The position numbers and the translations under genes were made by a program. Positions 48,601-61,420 of a stretch of 64,000 bases of DNA are shown here, one piece after another. Origin of the DNA: Blastomyces gilchristii SLH14081 (taxonomy: Eukaryota > Ascomycota > Eurotiomycetes > Onygenales > Ajellomycetaceae); the NCBI RefSeq assembly GCF_000003855.2, contig NW_003101663.1, positions 1,097,121-1,161,120 on the forward strand, in the 5' to 3' direction. Positions within the stretch are counted from its first letter, which is position 1. Each line of letters opens with the position of its first letter. The notes beneath the pieces were generated by a model that saw only the letters and a list, made by a program, of their open reading frames with translations, was not told the origin of the DNA and ran no database searches.

Positions 48601-49299
48601 TTTTGAGATTTTCTTTTTTGATGTTTTTCAGGTGATGTGGTGTTGGAAATAGATTAAACATGTGATGTATGAAAATGAATAAAGTGTGTATAATAACATT
48701 TATCTTTTACAGCTGACTCTTACAGTTGATGATCAATTCATTATTTCTTTTCTTATACTTTTTCTTTATCTGCTAGTCACTACTCTTACATGATCTCTAT
48801 ATAATATAGCATTCAGTGACTAGATTCAGCAGCTTTCATCTTTTATAATTCTGTCTCATGCATTATACTGTCTCTCTTCACTCACTCAGATCACTACAGT
48901 GAACAGCTCATTGAAACTAATCTCATCTAATTTCTGAGCATTCTCAGAGATTGAGATGACTTAGTTTTACACATCTGCAGATGTTTCAGATAGTTTATTC
49001 TCTGTAATCTCTGTGATTAAACTGATGTAAATAGTTGAATTCAACTCTGAATTTCTTTTTCTTCTGTGATCTGACTCATATATAAGTCTGCTGCTTTGAG
49101 ACTGCTCTTTACTGTGTTATATCTGCTATCTGTGATATGTTATTGTATGATCAGCTACAGTCTTATTACTTATTAAAGTGTGATGTTCATCTGATTTCTT
49201 CATTACTTTTCATTCTTTTCTTATAATCATGAAAAGATTAGAATAAGTGAGATTATCTAATTTATAAGCATCTATGATTTCTCTTACTTTGTGAGACTT

Positions 49300-50650
49300 T
49301 TCAATTATAAGTTTCTTCTTTTTCAATACTGATGATAGTGCTGTGAATAATTATAATTCACTCAGGTCTTATATCTTTACTTTCACAAGTTATGAATTAT
49401 TGATTAAGTTGTATAAGATCTGTCCCTCTGATTCTTTCAATGTGTATATTCTCAGAGAATGTGATTTGAGTATCTTATATGACTCAAATCATCTAGGTCA
49501 GAACTTCTCAGAACTCTTATTATGTATGAGAACTCATATTTCTATCTTGAGACTTGATTTCTTAACAAGTGAGTCTTGTATTCTTTTTGATTGAATTGCT
49601 CAGTTCAGGAGTAACTCATTAGCTTTTACATGTATGTGACTGATCTCTTTCAATCTTGGTTCTGTGTCTGCAACTGTTGTTTTCTCTCTCATCTTTTTCA
49701 AAGCATTCTCTGAGATGTGCGGCTGCAATTCATACAACAGGTAGAATGATGAATGCTTGATGACTGCATACTGCTGAATTCGTGTGGCTAATAGTGCCTC
49801 TCTGAGATATTCATTTCATAATCTTGTAGGCTTGCTCACTAGATATTTCATCAGCATGTTATTCAAGATTTCATTCAAGTGTTTCATCTTTCTGTTCATC
49901 TGTGAATAATATGATGTTGTTCTACAATATCTTACCTGTAACTGACTCATAAAATGCCTCACTACTTCTTCTACAAGGTTCACACTGTTATCAGTTAGAA
50001 TCTTGTGCAGCATTTCATAGTTAACATAGATCTCATTATATAGAAACTTTATCATCATCTTCTCTATTGTCTCTGAAACTGCTTTCACAACTGATTAGTC
50101 AGTAGTGTAATTAATAGCAGTGATTATTCATTAATTTTCATTTGATGTTCACAGTAATATGTCTATGAGATTCATCTCTCATTATTTGAACAGTTGTATT
50201 GTACACTTCATCTGATATTGCACTTTCTCACATTCTAATCCTTTCTTAGATTCTTTCATGATCTGGCAATTCGGGCACTTATGAGTGTACACCTGAATGT
50301 TCTCAGTCATGCTTGGCCAGTATACTCTTGATTTGAGTATGCTCATGAGTTCAGAGCTTTCTAAGTAACTGAATTTCTTGTGCATGTGAGTCACTAAGTT
50401 GTGTTGAAATGAAGATTCTAAATAGAAAGCTTCTGTGTATTCTAGATCACAGTAAAGTATAATATTGTTTTTCAATTTCTTCAGCTTGAAGTTCAGAAGC
50501 ATCTCTTCTGCTGCTTTTATAAAATGCTTATCATCTGACATCTTATCATTCTCTAAGCAAGAGATTATAACATTCACTCATTCTGATTTCTTGTATTTTC
50601 TCAGTGTGTTTAACATGAATATCTCTTATACCTGGTTCACAGAACTCTCA
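49300..50650 (-). pseudogene. B2 integrase
   Basis: Minus strand. The HHCC zinc finger is at 50182-50577 with FQHNLVTHMHKKFSYLES and CPNCQIMKESKKGLECE, all four ligands visible. The core is at 49816-50088 with KILTDNSVNLVEEVVRHF, where the catalytic Asp survives in LTDN, then SYYSQMNRKMKHLNEILNN. A C-terminal region continues to about 49300. These are typical Ty3/gypsy signatures. Confidence 0.88.
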
Positions 50651-52780
50651 CTCATGAAATCAAGTCTGTAACTGATTGCATCAGATATCACAGTGTCTGA
50701 TTTCTTTCAGTATTTGATATGAAGATTGTACACTTGATACTCTGAGATTTAACATGCTAAGCATTTGAAAGATTTTATTATTAATTATAGATAGATGAGG
50801 CTTTCATAATCTGTAATCACTGTTGTTGTATACCTGTTATTGATATATCTATTTCATAATATCAGTGTGTGTTTAATTACTAGCAATTTCTTTTCATATA
50901 CTGAGTAATTGAGCTCAGTGTCTGATAGTTTTCTATCATTATACATCACTGAGTGCAGCTTGTCATTCTTACTCATCTGTAGAAAAGTATCTCTGATAGC
51001 TTATTTGAATATGTTCATCTCAATGTAGAAAGATTTATCACAATCTGGTTGAATAAGTACTAAGAATATTATTACACATTCTCTCAGTGTGAGAAAAGTC
51101 TCTTTGCACACAGTATTTCAGATGATTGAATGAAACTTCTTCTTTTACAGATTTGTATTCATTTCTCTTAAGAGATCTGAGAGTGATGCAGATATTCATG
51201 CAAAATCCTTGATAAATCTGCAGTAATATGAGATTAACTCAAGAAACTGTCATACATGATGTACATTTCTCAGTCACAATCAATTCACTATGACATTCAA
51301 TTTCTCTGAGATGAGGTGTATACAGTCATCACTTACTATATATTCTATGAACTTCAACTCTTCTATTTCAAACACACACTTGATTAATTTAATATAGAGC
51401 TTATACTCTGCCAGAGTTATAAGCACTTCATCAAGATACTTCAGATATTCATTGTATAAGTTTGAAAAGACTAGAATGTTATTGAGATATATAAGATATA
51501 AGATTTTATTCTATTTATAAAGAATTGTATTCATCATCATTTAAAAGATGACAGGCATATTTATCAGACTGAATGATATTGCTAGAAATTCAAACTTTTC
51601 TCATTGCATATTAAACACAGTTCACAGAACTGACAGTTTATCTACACAGATCTGCTAGTATTCTGAGAGAAGATTGATCTTTGATAGATATCAGATGTTT
51701 CTGACTGTATTCAACTGTTGTTGAATCTGTGATAGTGAATATTCATTCTTGATTGTAAGCTTATTAAGTGCTTGATAATTAATACATATCTGTCACTCTT
51801 CATCTGCCTTTTTCATGAATAGGACTGGAAAGCCTCACATGCTTGATAAGAGTCATATAAGACTACATTCTAGAAGGTCAGTGATCTGATGCTTCTGTTC
51901 TTTGAAATGTGTCTGTGATAGAAGGTTCACATTCTGATTAACTGGTTTTATATTCTCTATGTTAATCTCATGTATGAATTCTCACTTCAGCAGCAATTCT
52001 GATAAAAGATCTGTTCAGAAGACCTTCTCATACTTCTTCAGAAGCTTCTTCATATGCTTGTTCTTCTGTATATCTTTTATCTTAGTTTTCTCTGCTTTCA
52101 GATTCTGTATGACATACAGAATGCTTTCAGATGAGATCTTGTAAATTGTTCTCTTTGCTTGTTAATGTGTAAGCAGATTTAACTCTTCTATATCAGAGGT
52201 GTGAAATGTTCTTCTCATATCAGTTAGTAGGATCATATGAACTGTTTTCTTTCTATTGATCAACTGTATATAGCATGTATGTTATTGAATCTGCAGATTG
52301 AACCTTTGAAATCAATTGAGTTTAAGAATAAGGTTGTATTTCATATTCTGCAGCTCTTGCACTTAAATATAGCAAGATCATTCTCTGAAGTGCAAGAGAA
52401 CTCTTACTCTTACAGATAATATCAAATATCAGTTATCAGATAATCTTATATGTCAGAGATTCTTCACTCAGTGAATCTCTTTCAATCTTTAAATTATATA
52501 ATCATCAATATATTGTATAGAAGCTTCTGTGTCTACTAACACTTTTACAGTCATCTCTCAATTCTTACTCAAGTGTTCTCTATACATTAACATTTAAAGC
52601 CTCAAGGCATTGAGATGAGTGTTCACTTCATCATTCTCACTTATATCTCATTCAGAAGCCTGCTTCTTCTTTACATTTGCAGGATTCAGAGAGTCATCTA
52701 ACACAGACATCTCTTTCACTTTGAAGACTTTTCATAGAATATCAGCAAGTGTCTCTGAGCTCACTGATTCTGCTAGTTTT
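50650..52780 (-). pseudogene. B2 protease, RT and RNase H
   Basis: The minus-strand RT core lies around 51200-51850, with the polymerase box YLNNILVFS (YLDD to YLNN) near 51480-51500. RNase H has VITDYESLIYL near 50800 (the usual TDHESL with His to Tyr). Protease lies to the right and is poorly preserved. Plus-strand frames at 50465-50671, 51959-52419 and 52619-52855 are mirror shadows. Confidence 0.8.
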
Positions 52781-53800
52781 TTAACTCTCTTGCTTCTCTT
52801 GACTGTACACACTGAGTGTAATCTTTTATATCATGATTTTAACATCTGCAGTTGAAGCAAGCTTGATACTCATAATATCAAGATTTTCACTTAGAGAATC
52901 TCTTTTTCAGAAGATTCAGCACTTTAGTGATGATATTGAGATCTAGATCTATTGTATCTGAGTGTGTGACTTGTATTGTAGAAGTCTGATTATTCATTCT
53001 TCACTGAGATATACTCAATTGCAGTATTTTCTGTTGTAATTGACTTACTTGTTTCTGTATAATAAGAATATTGTATGCTTTCTTCACTGTGCCTGACTGT
53101 GAGGTTAAGTATTTTCATTTCACTCTTAACTCAGATGTAAGATCATGAATGAAGATCTGTAAATAGAAAGATGTTAAAAGCTCTTCATTCAATGTAAGAT
53201 AGTGTAAGCTAAAGTATGTGAAGTATGATATAAGATTACTCACTTATCTACACTCAGTGAAGTATTCATAATACTTATCTCATGTATTCACTTTCTCAAA
53301 GTTGTGCAAGATTCATTTGAAAAACTCATTTCATATTTATGAGAATGAATATCACTTCAGATCTGTGAGCTTCATCTTTTCATCAGTCATTTATAATGAC
53401 TTTGCTTTTCTATGTAGAAACATGACAGATCTTAAGACTTGTTGAAATTTCATTGACTGTCTGTCTGTGAGTTCATATTCAATTCAATAATATAATCATA
53501 TCTGACTTAGTCAGCTGATTGCAGCATCATTTTTTCAGTTGTCATTGAAGCTTGATAACTTCAGCAGATCTCTCAGCTTGATATATCTCATGCTTGAATT
53601 CTCATTCTGCACAGTGATTTCTGATGATGTGTATGCTTCTGAAGAGATTGTGAACAATTGTGATGAGATCTTCAGGTTCAGCATAGTCACCTGTCTGTGT
53701 AAACATTTGATCTCTCACTGCAGGCCTAAGATCTGGTTTTCTCTATTCTTATTGATGATGATAATTGTGTCAGTGAAGCTCTTCATAGTGAATACTTAAT
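52781..53800 (-). pseudogene. B2 gag
   Basis: Minus strand. YIKLRDLLKLSSF lies near 53560-53590, the typical start of fungal gypsy gag. A nucleocapsid stretch, ACFNCRC-NHDIKDYT, lies about 52800-52870: C-x2-C and a His remain and the last ligand is changed. Plus-strand frames at 53539-54182 are shadows or 5' leader. Confidence 0.78.
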
Positions 53801-54455
53801 CTGCAGTGAATGTTAATTATTGTTTAACTTTCATCTCAGCCGGTCACTGCGTATACAAGGCCTTGATCTTATTTAGAATTCTCATATACATACAGAGCTT
53901 TGATTCTGATTCAGTGATTTTAGTCACTTTTCTTACTGCTTTAAGTAAACTCTCTGAGAGGTTCTGCATATTTTTCAGTTCAGATAGCAGAGAAGAGTGT
54001 TATTCATATCAGCTAGAGAAGATATTCATTTCAGTGATTTCTCATTGATTATACAATATCTATCATTATATTACTGTATTATTATATTGCTATATCATTC
54101 TATTGTTATATTATTATATGATTTCTGTTATCATTGTATAACTTCAGTGATGATCACTTCTCTCTTTTATTTCTTTGAGTGAAGAGTAGTCTTCTTTGAA
54201 TCTGATTCACTGCTCTCATTTCTTTTCTCACATCTCATCTATTCACATATATAGCATTCATCTGAGTGTGAAGTTTTCTCTCAATAAGTAAAGCAGTATC
54301 AATTGAATGCTTTTCTGCTCATTGCTCTTCATATGCTATCTTTTGAGATATTCTAGAACTACACTGACATGATAACTATAAATCACTTCATAGATGGAAT
54401 TATCATGCTCTGAAGAAGCCTGTGCTTCTCACTGGTTTTTAGACATGCTATCAGA
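53801..54455 (-). other. B2 5' leader with AT-rich simple repeat and primer-binding site
   Basis: Region between gag and the 5' LTR. It includes an AT-rich run of TATTATATTGCTATAT type at about 54060-54130. The bases next to the LTR, minus strand TC then TGATAGCATG (54444-54455), resemble the initiator-tRNA-Met primer site TGGTAGCGCC, with three transitions and one other mismatch. The same sequence is next to the B1 5' LTR. Confidence 0.5.
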
Positions 54456-54634
54456 TGTGATTCAAAGATTGCTTAAGCCAGTGTATAATTACAGGTGTAC
54501 ACTGGCTTCTTATATATTATAATATTGTATGCTAAATTAATTAGTGGCTGCTATGACCCTCTTTACATTCATATGCTAGTAGTTCGGAAGCGGCCGCGTT
54601 ATTATCCGACAGTTGTACGTTCTTCTGAACCACA
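54456..54634 (-). repeat. 5' LTR of gypsy B2
   Basis: A 179-bp LTR, plus-strand ends TGTGATTCAAAG and GAACCACA. TSD ATTT at 54635-54638. It keeps AGCGGCCGCG and CCGAC patches that are mutated in its partner. Confidence 0.92.
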
Positions 54635-54638
54635 ATTT

Positions 54639-54921
54639 GAGTGTTATCAAAAAGTGTTACTTTTTAAAAAATTAAAAATAGTCTAAAAAAAACCTTAAAA
54701 TGTCTAAAAATAGTAACTTTATATCAAGAATGAAACTAAATGAGATCAAATAGAATCACTTTCTCATTTTTTTCAAGTCATGATTTCATTTTAAGATCTG
54801 ATATATAGTCACTTTGCATGTTTTTTTAATGACTAGTCCCAGCGGGATTCATGCCAAGAAATGTATGGGACCAGATCAAATGAGATCAAACGTGAAATTC
54901 ATGATTTCAGCGGCCAGTCTA
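54639..54921 (-). mobile_element. hAT-like MITE, copy 7, right part
   Basis: Continuation of 46192-46414 after the B2 insertion, ending GGCCAGTCTA (the TAGACTGGCC terminus). The flanking 8 bp GTGACGGA (54922-54929) is the partner of GTGACTGA. Confidence 0.92.
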
Positions 54922-54929
54922 GTGACGGA

Positions 54930-57900
54930 TCTCTTTCAATCTTGATTTCATATCTGCAACTACTGTATTCATAACTGTTGTTTCTGCTGCATTCACAATC
55001 ACTATTCTCTCTCTCGTCTTTTCAAAGCATTCTCTGAGATGCGCAGATGCAATTCATACAATAGATAGAATAATAAACACTTGAAGACTACATACTGCTG
55101 AATTTGCATGACTAATAGTATCTGACTGAGATATTTGTCTTATAATCTTGTAGACTTGTTCACTAGATATTTCATTAGTATATTACTCAGGATTTTATTC
55201 AAGTGTTTTATCTTTTCATTCATTTACAGATGATATGATATTGTTCTATAATATCTTATCTATAACTGACTTATAAAATGCCTCACTGCTTCTTCTATAA
55301 GATTCACATTATTATCAGTTAGAATCTTGTATAGCATTTCATAGTTGATATAGATTTCATTATATAGAAACTTCATCACTATCTTCTCTATCATCTCTTA
55401 AACTGCTTTCATGACTGATCAGTCAGTAGTGTAATTAATAGCAGTGATTATTCATTAATTTTCATTTGATATTTATAGTAATATGTCTATGAGATTCATT
55501 TTTCATTGTTTTAAACAGTTGTATTATACACTTCATCTGATATTGTACTTTCTCATATTCTAATTCTTTCTTAGATTCTTTTGTGACCTGATAATTCAGA
55601 CACTTATAAGTGTACATCTGAATGTTCTCAGTCATACTTGATCAGTACACTCTTGATTTAGATACACTCATGAGTTCAGAGCTTTCTAAGTGACTGAATT
55701 TTCTTAATGTATCCAAGTCCCTAGATTGTGGTCTAAATTAAATATTCAAGATAGAGAGGCTTCTGCCATATCCTAGATGTAGTAAAGTATAATAGTCTTT
55801 TTCAATTTTCTCAGCTTGAAGTTCAGAAGCATCTCTCTACTACTTTCATAAGATACTTATTATCTGATATCTGTTATTCTTCAAGTAAGAGATCATTGTA
55901 TTTACTCATTCTAATTTCTTACATCTTCTCAGTACATTTAATGTGAACTTTTCTTATGCCTGATTCATAGAACTCTCACTTATGAAATCAGATCTATAAC
56001 TGATTGTATCAGATATTACAGTATCTGATCTCTTTTAGTATTTACTATTAAGATTATTCACTTAAAACTCTGAGATTCAATATACTAAGTATTTGAAAGA
56101 TTTCATTGTTAATTATAGATAGACAAGGCTTTTGTAATCTGTGATTATTATTGTTATATATCTGTTATTGATATATCTATCTTATAACATCAGCATGTAC
56201 TTAATCACTAACAATTTCTTTTCATACACTGAGTAATTGAGCTTGATATCTGATAGTTTTCTATTATTATATGTCATTAAATGCAGCTTGCTGTTCTTAC
56301 TCATCTATAGAAGAATGTCTCTGATAGCTTATTTAAATGCATTTATCTTAATGTAGAAAGATTTATCATGATCTGATTGAATAAGCACTGAGAATATTGT
56401 TATATATTCTCTCAGTGTGAGAAAAGCCTCTTCATATATAGTATTTCAGATAATTGAATAAAACTTCTTCTTTCACAGATTTACATTCATTTCTCTTAAT
56501 AAATCTGAGAGTGATGCAGATATTTTTGTGAAATTCTTGATAAATCTGTGATAATATGAGATTAACTCAAGAAACTATTATATATAATGTACATTTCTCA
56601 GCTGCAGTCAATTCACTATAACATTCAATTTCTCTGAAATGAGGTGTATATAGTTATCACTTACTACAAATTCTATAAACTTCAACTCTTTTATTCTAAA
56701 CACATACTTTGTTAATTTGATATAGAGCTTATACTCTGTCAGAGTTATAAGCACTTCATTGAGATGCTTCAGATATTTATTATATAAGTTTGAAAAGACT
56801 AGAATATCATTGAGATATACAAGATATAAAGTTTCATTCTGTTTATGAAGAATCATATTCATCATCATTTGAAAGATAACAGACACATTTATCAGACTGA
56901 ATAGTATTATCAGAAATTTAAACTTCTCTCATTATGTATTAAATATAGTTTGTGAGACTGATAGTTTATCTACACAGATCTATCAGTATTCTGAGAGAAG
57001 ATCAATCTTTGATAGATATCAGATGTTTTCAACTGTATTCAACTATTATTAAATCTGTGATAGTGAATATTTATTCTTAATTATAAGCTTATTAAGTGTT
57101 TAATAATTGATACACATCTGTCACATCTTATCTGTCTTTTTCACAAATAGAACTGAAAAGGCTTATGCACTTGATAAGAGTTATATGAGATCATATTCTA
57201 GAAGATCTGTGATCTGACACTTCTGTTCTTTGAAATGTGTTTGTGATAGAGAGTATGCATTCTGATTGACTGGTTTCATATCCTCTGTATCAATCTTATA
57301 TACAAATCCTCATTTCAGTGACAATTTCAGTGAAAGATCTGTTTAGAAGATCTTTTCATACTTCTTTGAAAGCTTCTTCATACACTTGTTCTTCTGTATA
57401 TTCTTCATCTTGATTTTCTCTGCTTCTGAGTCTCATATAATATACAGAATGCTTTCAGATAAGATCTTATAAATTATTCTCTTTACTTATTAATATATAA
57501 GCAGATTTAATCCTTCTATATCAGAGATGTGAAATGTTCTTCTCATATCTGTTAATAGAATCATATGAACTGTTTTCTTTCTATTAATCAACTGTATATA
57601 ATATGTACATTATTGAATCTGTGAATTGAATCTTTGAAATCAATTGAGTCTAAGAATATGATCATATTTCACATTCTGCAGCTCTTGCACTCAAATATAG
57701 CAAGATCATTCTTTAAAGTGCAAGGAAACTCTTACTCTGGCAGATAATATTAAATATTAGTTATCAGACAATCTTATACATCAGAGTTTCTTTACTCAGT
57801 AGATCTCTTTCAGTCTTCAGATTGTATAATTATTACTATATTATATAGAAGCTTCTGTATTCACTAACACTTTTACAGTCATCTCTCAATTCTTATTCAA

Positions 57901-58150
57901 GTGCCTCTTATATATTAATATTTCAGGTCTCAAGACATTGAGATAAGTATTCACTTCATTCTCACCTGCATCTCATTCAGAAGCCTGCTTTCTCTTAATA
58001 TTTACAGAATTCAGAAAATCATCTAACACAGATATCTCTTTCACTTTGAAGACTTTTCATAGAATATCAGTAAGTGTCTTTAAGCTCATTAATTCTGCTA
58101 GTTTTTTAACTCTCTTGCTTCTCTTGACTGTGTATACTGTGTGCAATCTT
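54930..58150 (-). pseudogene. B3 pol (IN, RH, RT, PR)
   Basis: Minus-strand gypsy pol continuing from 46183. RT is best preserved at 56608-56886: SVIFQMMMNMILHKQNE, then LVYLNDILVFSNLYNKYL, where YLDD has become YLND. Next come LTEYKLYIKLTKY and the FIEFVVS connection. The integrase core and HHCC regions (about 55150-55900) are full of stops and small indels. Confidence 0.85.
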
Positions 58151-59398
58151 TTATATCATAATTCTGATATTCATAGTTGAAGCAAGCTCAATGCTCATAA
58201 TATCAAGATTTTCACTCAGAGAATCTCTTTTTCAGAGAATTCAGTGCTTTAGCCATAATATTCAAATCTAGATTCATCACATTCAGATGTGTAGCTTGTG
58301 TTATAGAAGTCTGATTATCTGTTCTCTGTTAAGATATACTTGATTACAGTATTTTCTATCACAGTTGACTCACTTATTTCTATATAATAAGAATGTTATA
58401 TGCTTTCTTCACTATATCTAACTGTGAGATTAAGCATTTTCATTCTGCTATTAACTCAGATATAAGATCATGAATGAAGATCTGTAAATAGAAAGATATT
58501 GAAAGCTCTTTATTCAATACAAGATAGTGTAAGCTGAAGTGTGTGAAGTATAATATAAGATTACTCATTTATCTACACTCAGTGAAACATTTATAATACT
58601 TATCTTATATATTCACTTTCTCAAAGTTGTGTAAGATTCATTTAGAAAACTCATTTCATGTTTATAAGAATAAATATCATTCTGAGTCTGTAAGATTTAT
58701 CTTTTTATCAATTATTTACAATAACTTTGCTTTCCTGTGTAGAAATATGATAAATCTTAAGACTTGTTGAAATTTCATTGACTGTCTATCTGTGAGTTCA
58801 TATTTAATCTGATAATATAATTATATCTGATTTAGTCAGCTTATTGCAGTATTATTTTTTTAGTTATTATTAAAGTTTAATAGCTTCAGCAGATCTCTCA
58901 GCTTGATATATTTCATGCTTAGATTCTCATTCTATATAGTGATCTCTGATGATGTGTATACTTCTGAAGAGATTGTAAACAATTATGATAAAATCTTCAG
59001 ATTCAGTATAGTTATCTATCTATGTAAATATTTAATCTTCTGCTGTAGATCTAAGATCTGATTTTCTCTATTCTTATTAATAATGATGATTGTGTCAGTG
59101 AAGCTCTTCATAGTGAATACTTGATTCACAGTGAATATCAATTATTATTTGACTTTCATCTCAGTCTATCACTGTGTATGCAAGACCTCAATCTTGTTTA
59201 GAATTCTTATATACATATAAAGCTTCAATTTCAGTTCAGTAGTTTCAGTCACTTTTCTTACTGCTTTAAGTAAATTCTCTAAGAGGTTCTGCATATCTTT
59301 CAGTTCAGATAGCAGAGAAGAGTGTTTATATTAACTAGAAAAGATATTCATTTCAGTGATTTCTTATAATATATATGTCTATATATATCACTATATGT
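58151..59398 (-). pseudogene. B3 gag and leader, up to assembly gap
   Basis: Colinear with B2 52780-54050 by homology. Gag motifs are degraded. It ends in an AT-rich simple-sequence run (ATATATGTCTATATAT) directly before the gap. Confidence 0.65.
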
Positions 59399-59736
59399 NN
59401 NNNNNNNNNNNNNNNNNNNNNNNNNNNNNNNNNNNNNNNNNNNNNNNNNNNNNNNNNNNNNNNNNNNNNNNNNNNNNNNNNNNNNNNNNNNNNNNNNNNN
59501 NNNNNNNNNNNNNNNNNNNNNNNNNNNNNNNNNNNNNNNNNNNNNNNNNNNNNNNNNNNNNNNNNNNNNNNNNNNNNNNNNNNNNNNNNNNNNNNNNNNN
59601 NNNNNNNNNNNNNNNNNNNNNNNNNNNNNNNNNNNNNNNNNNNNNNNNNNNNNNNNNNNNNNNNNNNNNNNNNNNNNNNNNNNNNNNNNNNNNNNNNNNN
59701 NNNNNNNNNNNNNNNNNNNNNNNNNNNNNNNNNNNN
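59399..59736. other. Assembly gap (338 N)
   Basis: Unresolved bases in the B3 leader, starting at the AT-rich repeat and ending inside the B3 5' LTR. Frames reported through N runs are meaningless. Confidence 0.99.
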
Positions 59737-59853
59737 GAGCCAGCATATAATTACAGGCATACACTGACTTCTTATATACTGTACACTAAATTAATTAATG
59801 GCCGCTATGACCTCTTTACATTTGTAAGCAAGTTTGAAAGCGGCCGCGTTATT
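59737..59853 (-). repeat. 5' LTR of gypsy B3, partial
   Basis: Starts at GAGCCAGC inside the LTR (the first bases are in the gap). It runs to GCGGCCGCGTTATT, where it is cut by copia E. The missing LTR end should lie beyond E, outside the window. Confidence 0.85.
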
Positions 59854-60196
59854 TGTTGGTGATTACTACACCTACCCTAGTCACGTGCCACCTCAACCTA
59901 TTTAGTGTAACTCGCGTAGTTAGATTATAACACAACAATGTTATTCTTTAGAAGATTATGAAGCTCTTCATAAGTAATAAAAACTGCTGAAATAACATGT
60001 CAACTATGTCTTTATATATTATTACACATGTCTAGATGTTTTTTATTGATTAATTGAACTCATGATTAATCTAAGATTCAGAGGGATGTCTGACTTAATA
60101 AAAGAATATATATCTTCAAGATAAAGAAATAAGAAAACATCAGAGCAGTAAATACAAGATCACAGATCACTGATAATATTAATAACAAATCAGAAG
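59854..60196 (+). mobile_element. Copia E 5' LTR and leader (boundary unresolved)
   Basis: Starts TGTTGGTGATTACTACACC, directly at the break in the B3 LTR. The first 80 bp are GC-moderate, with CCTACCCTAG, CACGTG and ACTCGCG, and end ATAACACAACA, which pairs with the TGTTG start. The rest to the gag ATG is AT-rich. The LTR end cannot be fixed without the 3' LTR, which is outside the window. Confidence 0.6.
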
Positions 60197-61420
60197 ATGA
60201 CTTCTGAGGCATTTAAGCTGAATGAAACTATTGCAGAGAAACAGTCTGATAAGTTTAATAAATATAAAGATCTGATTGAAGGTATCAGTGAGATGTCAGA
60301 CAATATGAAGAGCTCAAGTGACTGAAATAACAATAGCTCAGTGAGTGAGAAGACTCATATGAGACTAGAAATTACAAGACTTCAGCATGAGATTAAGCAG
60401 ATAAAGATCAGTAGAAGTGACTCTGCAGATGATGAGATGAGAGCAGATCTGACAGAATATCTTCAATGAAAAGAGAAGACATCTGTTATAATAAAAGTTC
60501 TTAAAGAATTCAGAAGCTAAGTAAGACTTATCAAAAGATCAATAGTTCTCACTGAATTCATTAACTACTTAATATGAAGAGAGGAAATTCTTTTGACTGC
60601 AGAGCAGTCTGAAACTGATGATATTCTTGAAGATAATGATCTTGATAAGAATATCACTATGAATATACAACATTTCTGAAAAGAATGCAATCTTTGATTA
60701 TATAATTATATATTATCTGCAATTACTCTGCAGATCAAGGCTCATTTCACTATACTTAAGAAGTTCAAATTATCAGCTTATACTCTATGAACTATCATAG
60801 AGAATAACTTTTTCAAGAGGCCTGCTGTACATAGAACTCATTTGTTTAAAGAGTTTATTAAAATAATCTTCAAAAGCAAAGAATCTGATAGAGCTTTCAT
60901 TGAATGATTAATTGTCATCAGAACTGATTATATTCATCTGAGATATAAGATTGAAGATATTGTGTTTTTCAATAGATTACTGACAGAAGTCAATAGAGGT
61001 TGAACATTCTTCATAAAGAATAGAATGAACCAGATTGATAAGAACAATTCAAGACCTTTAGAAGAAGACTTCATGAGATTATACTGTAACATACTTCTAC
61101 ACCTTTCTACTGCGAAAAATAGTAGTACTGAATCCATGAAAAATCCCGCGAATAATGCCAAAGATAATGACAAGGACAAGAACACTGAATTCAAACCTGA
61201 ACATAGAGGTAATGATGTGAGAACCTGCTATCATTGTCAAAAGGTTGGTCATATTCAGACTGACTGTTGAAAGAAATACTCTGAGAAACATTCTTCAAAC
61301 TTCAATACAAATAGAAACAAGAATAAAGACAAGAATGTGAAGAATACAGATGCTGCTTCTGTTCACAATGTTATGAAACAAGTATTTTGCATCAAAGAAA
61401 AGGCCTATGTGAGTGATTAG
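60197..61420 (+). pseudogene. Copia E gag
   Basis: Begins at ATG 60197 (MTSEAFKLNET). It is followed by a charged stretch and an N-terminal domain broken by TGA stops, some at positions expected for Trp or Arg. The intact CCHC knuckle CYHCQKVGHIQTDC lies at 61226-61267, with perfect C-x2-C-x4-H-x4-C spacing. It is one continuous frame shared with pol downstream. Confidence 0.88.

Noticed and set aside
59348..59862. Four long frames on both strands
   Set aside because: They consist mainly of the N gap.
60934..61291. Minus-strand hydrophobic frames opposite copia E gag
   Set aside because: They are mirror shadows of the gag and zinc-knuckle region, which reads correctly on the plus strand.
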